Shown here piece by piece: positions 17,163 through 24,129 of a stretch of 64,000 bases of DNA. Within the stretch, counting starts at the first letter, position 1; the number at the start of each line of letters is the position of its first letter. The notes under the pieces are model-generated. The model made no database searches. It had not been told where the DNA came from and saw only the letters and a program-made list of their open reading frames with translations. The DNA comes from Cohnella herbarum (lineage in GTDB: Bacteria; Bacillota; Bacilli; Paenibacillales; Paenibacillaceae), in assembly GCF_012849095.1 (NCBI RefSeq), contig NZ_CP051680.1, positions 7,985,001 to 8,049,000 of the forward strand, given 5' to 3'. Position numbers and translations under genes: made by a program.

Positions 17163-18716
17163 TTACCGTAAGGAGTTCGTAAGCTTATCCAGCAACGTTT
17201 GGTTAAAGTCCTGGCTTAATTCCCACAACATCGCTCCGCCTAGTCCTTTGGATTTGATGTAACCTGCTTTGTAAGCAATCGATTCAGGATCTTCGTAGCT
17301 TACGAACGTACCCGTTGATTTCTTGTATAGCCATGGGACTTTGGCGCTTTCGTTCCAATAGCGGACAAAGCCGTTGCCGTTGATCCAACCCTGCTTCTCC
17401 AAATTTCCGTATTCATGTATACCGTCTGCGATAACGCCCGGGGCAACCCCTTTGCAAGCTTGATATAGCCCTTGATTCGTCTCGCCGCAGCTTGTCCAAC
17501 TCCGTCCGTACATGGGAATGCCTAAGACGAGTTTATTCGCGGGCACTTTAGCGTTCAAATAAGTCGCGACGGTGTCGTTGATGCTGCTTTTGGCATTGTT
17601 CGGATCGGCGGAATCCGCATACAGCGGAGCATTATGATTGCTTCTATTTTCCCAATTGCCATGGTAGTCATAGGTCATGAGATTAATCCAATCCACGGAG
17701 GCCGCTACCTTGGGCATTTCCGTATTGGTCACATAAGCGGGAAAAGCGCCTGCGGCGATCGTTAACAGATAGGTTTTGCCGTCTTGAGTCTGAGCATCGT
17801 TAAGTTTCTGGCGAAGGGTCTGAAGGAGCAACGTGAAATTCGTCTTGTCGACCGCTCTGGCGCGATTCGTCGCCAATCCTCCGGCAACCGGATACTCCCA
17901 ATCCAAATCGATCCCGTCGAAACCGTTGTTGCGCATGAATTGCACGGCGCTGACGGCGAATCTCTTCCGGGCATCGTCGGTTAGGGCAATGTCGGAAAAT
18001 TGTCCCGACCAAGTCCATCCTCCGATGCTAATGAGCGTCTTCAGCTTCGGATTGGCTTGTTTAAGCTGTTTGAGCTGCGGGAAATTCACTTGGTCCGCCC
18101 AATAATCTCCGTTCACGACCACGCCTTCTTTGACGTTAGCGAAAGCATAGTTGATATGCGTCAGGTTAGATGCGGCAATTTGAGAGACTTTGAAGTTTTG
18201 ATAGGTTGCCCAATGCGGGTAATAGGCTACGACTTTGTACGAGTTCGTCGGAGGCGTAGGAGTGACATTATTGCCTGGCTGACCGGTAATCTCTATTGTA
18301 TTGGATGTAGTCGTCCAATTTAGATTTAGTCCCATTAAGGAAGCGACCGGACGCAAAGGCAGAAATAAAGTCGAACCGTCTAAAAGCGGAGCGGCTGCCA
18401 ACGTGACAAGCTTGTTGTTATTCAAATAAGCGGTTTTGCTGTTGACCTGCATATCGATAACGAGATCGGCTTTAGTGAGCTTGAATTTGGTTTTGGTCAC
18501 CCAGTCGACTCGAACGCCGAGCGGTTTCAAAAACGGCCGCGTTTCCACGAAGGTAGTGCCGTTTTTCGCGAATGGCTGCTTCTGGAATTCGATTCTGTTC
18601 TTGTTATATGTAACTTTGATTTCATTGCCGGCATGGCTAGAAGGCATAGGTATGGTAGCGAGGCCCGCTATGATAAACAGAAGGATGATGCGGAGTCGGA
18701 TTGTATAGCTTTTCAT
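17163..18716 (-). CDS. Secreted GH18 chitinase with copper-amine-oxidase N-terminal domain
   Basis: Exported glycoside hydrolase, 517 residues. Residues 1-30 form a signal peptide ending near PSSHAG. About 33-145 is a copper amine oxidase N-terminal-like (stalk) domain with the VRVDW and LPLRPVA pattern, common on Paenibacillus surface proteins. A Thr/Pro linker (TPTPPT) leads to a GH18 barrel. The active-site signature DGIDLDWE with the catalytic Glu is intact, as are YPHWATY and the late MLWELSQD. It should cleave chitin-like or peptidoglycan-like beta-1,4 GlcNAc polymers outside the cell. Stand-alone gene. Confidence 0.93.
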   Translation of the reverse strand: MKSYTIRLRIILLFIIAGLATIPMPSSHAGNEIKVTYNKNRIEFQKQPFAKNGTTFVETRPFLKPLGVRVDWVTKTKFKLTKADLVIDMQVNSKTAYLNNNKLVTLAAAPLLDGSTLFLPLRPVASLMGLNLNWTTTSNTIEITGQPGNNVTPTPPTNSYKVVAYYPHWATYQNFKVSQIAASNLTHINYAFANVKEGVVVNGDYWADQVNFPQLKQLKQANPKLKTLISIGGWTWSGQFSDIALTDDARKRFAVSAVQFMRNNGFDGIDLDWEYPVAGGLATNRARAVDKTNFTLLLQTLRQKLNDAQTQDGKTYLLTIAAGAFPAYVTNTEMPKVAASVDWINLMTYDYHGNWENRSNHNAPLYADSADPNNAKSSINDTVATYLNAKVPANKLVLGIPMYGRSWTSCGETNQGLYQACKGVAPGVIADGIHEYGNLEKQGWINGNGFVRYWNESAKVPWLYKKSTGTFVSYEDPESIAYKAGYIKSKGLGGAMLWELSQDFNQTLLDKLTNSLR

Positions 18717-18731
18717 TCGTCACTCCTCCTA

Positions 18732-18760
18732 CGAGAATAAGGTGTTTCTACTTATTCTCG
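18732..18760 (-). terminator. Hairpin after the AgrC-like kinase gene
   Basis: A perfect 10-bp stem, cgagaataag (18732-18741) with cttattctcg (18751-18760). There is no T tract. It separates the kinase gene from the chitinase gene on the minus strand. Confidence 0.5.
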
Positions 18761-18810
18761 GGGAGCGGTCGATTCTAGTAAACCCAAACAATATGGGAGT
18801 AGAGGAGATA

Positions 18811-20160
18811 TTATGCAGACTGTTTCGGCAAGGAAATTCGGAACTCCGTCGTTTTGATGCTCTCGTCGGAATGGACGTCGAGCTTGCCTCGATAGTGCTT
18901 GACCCGTTCGAGAACGATCGCCAATCCGAGACCGGAGTGGCCTTCTCCCTTGGTCGTGTAACCGGGCACGAATATGCGTTCTTTCTCCTCGGGCAATATC
19001 GTTCGCCCGCTGTTGGTTACTTGGATCTGGATCGTTTTATCGTCCGAGATCAGAATGGATGCGTGGACATGACGTTCGTTCTGAGGAAGAAGTCCCGTTT
19101 CATCGAACGCGTTATCGACGAGATTTCCCATGATTTTAATGATATCGATCATTTTAATGGTCGTATCTTCGGCCTCCCAGTTACCCGGCAATTCATAGGT
19201 GAAAGAGATTCCTTTGCCGACCGCAACGGTAATCTTAGCTTGGACGAACGCAGCCAATGCCGGCGAACAGTGCTGGACGATCTCGCTGACGTCTTGCGTC
19301 TCCTTGACCAAGTCCGCCACGTACGTTTTCAATTGCTCGGTTCTGCCCATTTGAACCATCGTGTGGATGACCTGGACGTGGTTAAGAAAATCATGCCTTT
19401 GACCGCGTATCGACGTAAACATGTCGTTGATTTCCTCCACGTACACCTCTTGCGTCATGCGTGCTGCTTGCTCTCGGGTGCGGATTAGCAGGCGGATGAT
19501 CGAGACTAGGGCTAAGAGGCTTATTAAGATAAGAACGTAAATCAGGATTGTATTGATCAAGGGATGGATATTTTGATTTTTGAACAGAGTGAATTGAAGT
19601 ACTCCCAGAAGCACAAATTGAAAGCAAATGAGGGAAATCACTGAATTTAAGCCTTTTCGTTCGTTTTCTAGGACAATGGAGAAAAAACGCTTCGCCGAAA
19701 AGAGATTTCGCTTACGGATAAACCAAGAAGCAATGACGAGAACGATTAACTCTGGATAGATTATTGTGAGTACTTGAAACAAATGGTCCCTGATCATGTC
19801 GGAATGGGAGTCAATTCCCATTACATATATAGCTATGCTACCTGTTATTAGATCCATAATAATAATGATAATGAGTGAAAAGAGCATTAGATATAATTTT
19901 TTCTTTACGCTGATTTCTTTGAAAATAACAAATAGGAGTATGCATCCTGCTAATATGGAGTTAATGAGATGTAAGTGTAGCGGAATAATCAAAATTAATA
20001 TATCGGTATAGATCGAATGAATAAATGATAGAATGAAAATTCTTTTGAATAATTTTGGCGGAGTAGGGTCTAAGAAAGAAAAACAAAATAACCAAAAAAC
20101 GAACGTTTGAGGTTGGGAGGCGAGGATATTCAGTTTAAGAAAATCGAATACAATATCCAT
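18811..20160 (-). CDS. AgrC-like GHKL sensor histidine kinase
   Basis: Membrane kinase of the peptide-pheromone type, 449 residues. The N-terminal 240 residues hold about six or seven hydrophobic helices, the usual AgrC sensor layout. Then comes a DHp helix with phosphoacceptor His in IRGQRHDFLNHVQ. The GHKL ATPase follows with N box NLVDNAFDE and G box GHSGLGLAIV. It is transcribed divergently from the AgrB/AgrD operon across an AT-rich 178-bp gap. It most likely senses the peptide encoded there. No receiver-type regulator is adjacent, so the phosphate target is unknown. Confidence 0.9.
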   Translation of the reverse strand: MDIVFDFLKLNILASQPQTFVFWLFCFSFLDPTPPKLFKRIFILSFIHSIYTDILILIIPLHLHLINSILAGCILLFVIFKEISVKKKLYLMLFSLIIIIIMDLITGSIAIYVMGIDSHSDMIRDHLFQVLTIIYPELIVLVIASWFIRKRNLFSAKRFFSIVLENERKGLNSVISLICFQFVLLGVLQFTLFKNQNIHPLINTILIYVLILISLLALVSIIRLLIRTREQAARMTQEVYVEEINDMFTSIRGQRHDFLNHVQVIHTMVQMGRTEQLKTYVADLVKETQDVSEIVQHCSPALAAFVQAKITVAVGKGISFTYELPGNWEAEDTTIKMIDIIKIMGNLVDNAFDETGLLPQNERHVHASILISDDKTIQIQVTNSGRTILPEEKERIFVPGYTTKGEGHSGLGLAIVLERVKHYRGKLDVHSDESIKTTEFRISLPKQSA

Positions 20161-20338
20161 ATCGCGTGCGCCTCACCAATATTTTTCAATGTAATACTAC
20201 ATTTATACCACTTTGTTTAGGTCATTTGGTATGTATAATAAATAAATTCGGATATATCATGAAAATATTGATGCGTTTTCTTCAATATTTGATAAAATAA
20301 TGAGAGGTGCTTACTAGTTTAGAGGGGATTTATACCTA

Positions 20339-20998
20339 ATGACTTTTTTCTTATTTATTATATTCTCGACTCTGGAATATTTGTCATCGCTTACATTAAT
20401 GCTCGTACTTTTTAGATTTAATGTGAAAGAACATTTTATTAAGTTTCTTGTTTCATCAATTTTACTCTCTTTTATTTCAAATACACTTATTCAACAAAAT
20501 TTGGATTCTGTATCTCCATTGGTACAACTTCTTGTTTTTATTTTTTTGGTTAACATTATTTTGAGAGTTTCGATTTTTAACTCCATTATTATGGTTTTTA
20601 CCATATATTTTATATTCGGGCTCGTCCAATCCACTTTAGTAACGATTTTAACTCATTTTGGTGTTGTTCAAGAAATTGAAATATACTCGAATACAGCCTT
20701 TCTGGTCCAAGTCTCATCAGCTTTCTACATGTTCTTGTTTGCATTGATCATTTACTTCAAGCACGGCGGTTTTAGTTTTGTGGATCATAGAAGTACCAAT
20801 AGAAAAACGTTGATATTTAACAGATCCAATCGTGTTTTCTTTATTGTACTTGTTGTAGCGCTGATAGTTTTTATATTTGTCAACATGTTGTATTTCATCT
20901 CGGATCATCCTCCTTATTTATTAATCTCTATCATTTTTTTACTTATGTTGCTCACATTGCTCTATCTTGCTTTGAAGAGGGATGATAATCATAATTGA
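20339..20998 (+). CDS. Multi-pass membrane protein of the agr-like locus
   Basis: A 219-residue, very hydrophobic protein with about six membrane helices and few polar loops. It resembles the sensor half of AgrC-like kinases but has no kinase domain. A GAGGGG site precedes the ATG. It overlaps the AgrB gene by 17 nt, so the two are probably made together. I do not recognise a named family. It could be a signal-binding accessory or an immunity or transport protein; this is inference from position only. The gene is clearly AT-rich compared with the flanking genes. Confidence 0.75.
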   Translation: MTFFLFIIFSTLEYLSSLTLMLVLFRFNVKEHFIKFLVSSILLSFISNTLIQQNLDSVSPLVQLLVFIFLVNIILRVSIFNSIIMVFTIYFIFGLVQSTLVTILTHFGVVQEIEIYSNTAFLVQVSSAFYMFLFALIIYFKHGGFSFVDHRSTNRKTLIFNRSNRVFFIVLVVALIVFIFVNMLYFISDHPPYLLISIIFLLMLLTLLYLALKRDDNHN

Positions 20999-21530
20999 TA
21001 AGTGGGCATTAAATGCGGCAACTTGGATTAAACAACAAAATCCAGATCAGACTGCAAGTATAGCAGTATTACAGTTTGCGTTAATTGGAATACTTAACAG
21101 CCTGCTGATTTTTATTATTATTATTTTCATTGGTGCTATTAGCGGACATTTGTGGGATAGTTTTCTGGCTTCACTATTTTTTGTTTTCTTGCACTTTTTT
21201 TCAGGAGGACATCACTTCAAGTCGGCGCTTATGTGTACAATCTTTTCGTCATGCGTGATTATTGTATCTTTTAGTGTTCCTATTAATAATGACGTATTGT
21301 TAGCTATTACAATATTTACTATACTAATATTATTCGTATTTGCACCTTCAAATATCGAAAATCATGCAAGAATTCCTAAATCGTACTTTCCTGTACTGAA
21401 GATGATTTCAATTATTATCGTTATAGCGAATTTATTTTTACTGAATTCAGCAGTGGCGTTGGCATTATTATTTCAATCATTACTTGTTATACCCTATTCA
21501 AAACTGATGTTGAAAAGGGGGTGGAAATGA
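20982..21530 (+). CDS. agrB: AgrB-family signal peptide processing protease
   Basis: Membrane cysteine endopeptidase that trims and cyclises AgrD-type peptides. It has 182 residues with four to six hydrophobic helices. The active pair fits the family: FFSGGHHFKSALMC gives His78 and Cys85, spaced seven apart as in staphylococcal AgrB (His77/Cys84). The N-terminal amphipathic region and late FAPSNIENHARIP are also typical. The peptide gene begins on the next base after the stop. The start is not certain, since AAGAGGG sits very close to the ATG. Confidence 0.92.
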   Translation: MIIIIDKWALNAATWIKQQNPDQTASIAVLQFALIGILNSLLIFIIIIFIGAISGHLWDSFLASLFFVFLHFFSGGHHFKSALMCTIFSSCVIIVSFSVPINNDVLLAITIFTILILFVFAPSNIENHARIPKSYFPVLKMISIIIVIANLFLLNSAVALALLFQSLLVIPYSKLMLKRGWK

Positions 21531-21647
21531 ATGAAGAAGAAAATTGCATTATTCGTCGGGAAAGGTCTAGCGGTATTTGCTGTCATTTTTGTAAGTACGG
21601 CAAGTATGCTTTGGTTTCACCGTCCTGAAATTCCAGAAGAATTGTAG
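21531..21647 (+). CDS. agrD: AgrD-like cyclic lactone autoinducer peptide precursor
   Basis: A 38-residue precursor starting ATG directly after the agrB stop codon, with AAAGGGGGTGG upstream. The layout is that of AgrD: a basic amphipathic leader (MKKKIALFVGKGLAVF), a hydrophobic stretch, a short core ending STASMLWFH and an acidic proline tail RPEIPEEL. There is no cysteine. A serine (Ser25) lies at the usual ring-forming position, so the product is probably a lactone rather than a thiolactone. A five-residue ring SMLWF would fit AgrB cutting, but the exact cut site cannot be read from sequence alone. Confidence 0.8.
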   Translation: MKKKIALFVGKGLAVFAVIFVSTASMLWFHRPEIPEEL

Positions 21648-21683
21648 ATTTGAAAGTATTTATTTGACAGGAGGGATGAAATC

Positions 21684-22073
21684 ATGACTGAACAAATCCG
21701 CTTATTGGACCGTGATGGGAATCCGTGTACCGTGAATATCGAAGATTTGATCGCGATTAAACCGACGGCGGACGGTCCCGAGTTTTATACGAAGGACAGC
21801 ATGTATTTCTATCCCACGACACTCGACGAGCTTCTGCTGTTATTTAAGAACTTGGGTTTTGAGCGTTTGGATCGGACGAATTTGGTCAATCTAAACCACG
21901 TCAAGGCTTTTGATCCAAAGGCTCGAAAGGTTTACTTTGAGCATCCGTGGAGTAAGGACAGCAAGTTTGCTACCGTTTCGGAAGCAAATGTGAGTAAAGT
22001 AGAGCATCTGGCGCAGGAAGAAAGCGCACCGTACAAGGCAATTCCAAGGCCGTCGTTGTTCTGGAAGAAGTGA
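21684..22073 (+). CDS. Stand-alone LytTR DNA-binding protein
   Basis: A 129-residue protein with a LytTR domain (about 5-105; ADGPEFYT, FERLDRTNLVNLNHV and KARKVYF match the fold). It is the DNA-binding type of AgrA. The N-terminal receiver domain of AgrA is missing and no truncated remnant precedes it, since a good AGGAGGG site lies before the ATG. It is the last gene of the agr-like operon and ends at a T-rich terminator. It may be the output of the peptide circuit by some non-phosphoryl route, or a target of a distant regulator. Confidence 0.88.
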   Translation: MTEQIRLLDRDGNPCTVNIEDLIAIKPTADGPEFYTKDSMYFYPTTLDELLLLFKNLGFERLDRTNLVNLNHVKAFDPKARKVYFEHPWSKDSKFATVSEANVSKVEHLAQEESAPYKAIPRPSLFWKK

Positions 22074-22100
22074 ACGTGTAAAGCCATACGGAATACAAGA

Positions 22101-22128
22101 GCCAAGCCGCCGAGGTTTGGTTTTTTTT
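22101..22128 (+). terminator. Terminator of the agr-like operon
   Basis: ccaagcc (22102-22108) pairs with ggtttgg (one G-T pair), followed by eight or more T residues. Confidence 0.8.
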
Positions 22129-22166
22129 GTTTTTTAGGGATTAATAATCGAAATGGATAACTCGTT

Positions 22167-22360
22167 GATGGTGCGATTGTGCTAAAAAGTAATGCTGTTG
22201 CGCTGACTCTGAACAAGGATGGTGCGATAGTGTCAGAAAGTAATGCTACATCGTGGAATCCGAGCACGATTGGTGCGATAGTACTAAAAAGTAACGCTGT
22301 AGCACCGACTTTGACCGCAGACGGGGCAATAATGCCAAAAAGTAACACTAGCCTAAGTGT
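22167..22360. repeat. Tandem 51-bp hairpin repeat array (array 1)
   Basis: Units begin at 22167, 22218, 22269 and 22320, exactly 51 bp apart; the last is shorter. Each shares the core ggtgcgat(a/t)gt followed by aaaagtaa(t/c)gct. In unit 3 ggtgcgatag can pair with ctgtagcacc (8 of 10), closing a loop with tac/gta. A 63-codon open frame spans it only because 51 is a multiple of three; no ribosome site is seen. Confidence 0.75.
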
Positions 22361-22637
22361 AGCCAATTAGTCCGCTAGTAGCGGTTTACGTTCCTGTTAA
22401 CCAACGATGCGTTTCAGGCTCGAATTTTCAAAAGATATTACGCCGCGTAAAACTTTGTTCGATGCTACGGAATCTAGTTCCTGAGCAAAGTACGCATATC
22501 GAATCGGTCATGGGTTGTGCAGATATGTGCAGTTTACTCAGGTAGTCGGAATGAGAGGGGGGTGGAATAACTAATCCGTAAAAATAATCCATGCGGACTT
22601 AATCTTGACGCTACCCTCGAGCTTCTTCCCCCCTTAT

Positions 22638-22790
22638 AAATCTGTACTATTTTTAGCATAGAATCTTCGAAAATATCGCAAAAAGATAAAATCTGTATGT
22701 TTTTTCATACAGATTCATCCGCTTTTCTATTTCCAAGCAAAATCTATATGATTTTTCACATATCATCGTCCGAATCCAACAATCAACCCA
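22638..22790. repeat. Degenerate hairpin repeats of about 51 bp (array 2)
   Basis: Three diverged copies begin aaatct at 22638, 22688 and 22740. The middle one is a perfect stem, aatctgtatg with catacagatt around a T6 loop. The first keeps ctgtacta/tagcatag with G-T pairs; the third keeps atatg/catat. The sequence is different from array 1. The rest of the 22.13-22.91 kb interval shows no gene. Confidence 0.55.
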
Positions 22791-22871
22791 TCTTGAACAT
22801 ATAATCAACTTAATGTGACTCATAAATATGAACTTTTTATTAAATAATGGTCATAATGTATTGATTTATTA

Positions 22872-22900
22872 TTTAATTAGACCTATATTGTAAATATAAT
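22872..22900 (+). promoter_or_regulatory. Probable promoter of the gapB-ppdK cluster
   Basis: TTTAAT (22872-22877), a 17-bp spacer and a perfect TATAAT (22895-22900). The -10 lies 19 bp before the TTG start, so the leader is very short. I could not see a clear CcpN box. Confidence 0.45.
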
Positions 22901-22918
22901 AACTCAGGGGTGAGCATA

Positions 22919-23953
22919 TTGCGCGTAGGATTGAGCGGAACAGGACGTATAGGACGCCTATTACTAAGGAAGGTGTTCTCGACGGAACAGTCGGCAGTCG
23001 AAGTAGGCGTCATAAATTCACTTAGCAGTCCGGAAACGATAGCTCATCTGCTTAAATATGACTCTGTTCATGGGAAATGGGATGGCGAGGCCGAGGTGGA
23101 CGGGAATGATTTGATTCTCAATGGCAGACGAGTCGCGGTTACTTCTCAAGCAGCACCTGAATTGTTGCCATGGCGAGAATACGAAGTCGAGATGGCAATT
23201 GACGCTACGGGTAAGTTTAATGACCGCGATGGCGCCTCTCGTCATCTAAAGGCCGGAGCGGAGAAAGTATTGATTACCGCACCGGGATCGGGCGTTGATT
23301 TGACCGTTGTGATGGGGGTCAACGACAGTCAGTACGACCCGCGCAAGCATCGGATTATTTCCGCGGCATCCTGTACGACGAATTGCCTAGCTCCCGTACT
23401 TCATGTCGTGGATAAAGCTTTCGGCGTGGAACAGGGGTGGATGACCACGATTCATTCCTACACGAACGATCAGAATCATCTCGACAACTCCCATAAGGAT
23501 TTGAGAAGGGCCCGCGCCTGCACAAGTTCCATTATTCCCACGTCTACCGGGGTCGGCAAAGCGTTGAAGGAGGTTATTCCGCACTTATCTTCCGTCATCG
23601 AAGGCATTTCGATGCGAGTACCTACGCAAAATGTCTCCATGCTGGATCTATCCTTGCAGCTTAAACGTAAGGCAACTTTAAATGAGGTCCGGGAGGTTTT
23701 CCTAGAAGCGGTATCCGGACCACAGACGAAGGTAATGGAATACAACGAATTGCCGTTGGTCTCAACGGACTATATCGGGAACGAGAAATCCGCAATTATC
23801 GATGGTCTTAGCACGATGGTGAGAGGCGATCAACTAAAACTCTTCGCTTGGTATGACAATGAGTGGGCATATGCCAGCCGTGTTTACGATTTGGCGATGC
23901 ATGTAAGCAACGCACATCATTCATTAGAAACAAGGAGTGTTGTAAGCGTATGA
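22919..23953 (+). CDS. gapB: Glyceraldehyde-3-phosphate dehydrogenase, GapB-type
   Basis: Interconverts glyceraldehyde 3-phosphate and 1,3-bisphosphoglycerate. The nucleotide fold begins GLSGTGRIGRLLL and the catalytic Cys lies in SAASCTTNCLAP; WYDNEWAYASR is near the end. After the second strand the sequence reads VINSLSSPETIAHLL. The Asp that selects NAD in glycolytic enzymes is absent, as in NADP-preferring GapB. The TTG at 22919 was chosen over the GTG at 22910 because the latter overlaps the AGGGGTG ribosome site. With ppdK and ccpN downstream, a gluconeogenic role is likely. Confidence 0.88.
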   Translation: MRVGLSGTGRIGRLLLRKVFSTEQSAVEVGVINSLSSPETIAHLLKYDSVHGKWDGEAEVDGNDLILNGRRVAVTSQAAPELLPWREYEVEMAIDATGKFNDRDGASRHLKAGAEKVLITAPGSGVDLTVVMGVNDSQYDPRKHRIISAASCTTNCLAPVLHVVDKAFGVEQGWMTTIHSYTNDQNHLDNSHKDLRRARACTSSIIPTSTGVGKALKEVIPHLSSVIEGISMRVPTQNVSMLDLSLQLKRKATLNEVREVFLEAVSGPQTKVMEYNELPLVSTDYIGNEKSAIIDGLSTMVRGDQLKLFAWYDNEWAYASRVYDLAMHVSNAHHSLETRSVVSV

Positions 23954-24129
23954 ACAACGAAACCATTAACGGCGCGCAAGACAACCACATGAACGATCTG
24001 GGGCTCATTATCTGTAAAATATGCTATCAAGTGGTGGGCTCTCTCCCGACGAACGGATACAAGAAAATGTACGTCATCTGCGATAACGAAAACTGCATCG
24101 CCATCAAGGGGGAAATAATAAATGAATAA
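23950..24129 (+). CDS. sr1P: SR1P-like GapA-binding small protein
   Basis: A 59-residue protein whose C-terminal 45 residues (GLIICKICYQVVGSLP, then KKMYVICDNENCIA) fit my recollection of the SR1P family: a CxxC pair, a Lys-x-x-Tyr turn and further cysteines. In Bacillus subtilis SR1P is encoded by the dual-function RNA SR1, binds GapA and favours its pairing with RNase J1. Here it is an ordinary operon gene. Its ATG overlaps the gapB stop (ATGA) with AAGGAG upstream, and its end overlaps ppdK by 8 nt. The assignment is by pattern, not alignment. Confidence 0.72.
   Translation: MNNETINGAQDNHMNDLGLIICKICYQVVGSLPTNGYKKMYVICDNENCIAIKGEIINE

Noticed and set aside
22179..22370. A 63-codon open frame with 17-residue repeats, also open on the other strand
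   Set aside because: It arises from the 51-bp DNA repeat (51 = 3 x 17); no ribosome site, and the repeat varies at hairpin-paired positions.
22838..22860. A CcpN-like box (TATGAC on the minus strand) before gapB
   Set aside because: Matches only about half of the remembered CcpN consensus; not strong enough to list as a feature.
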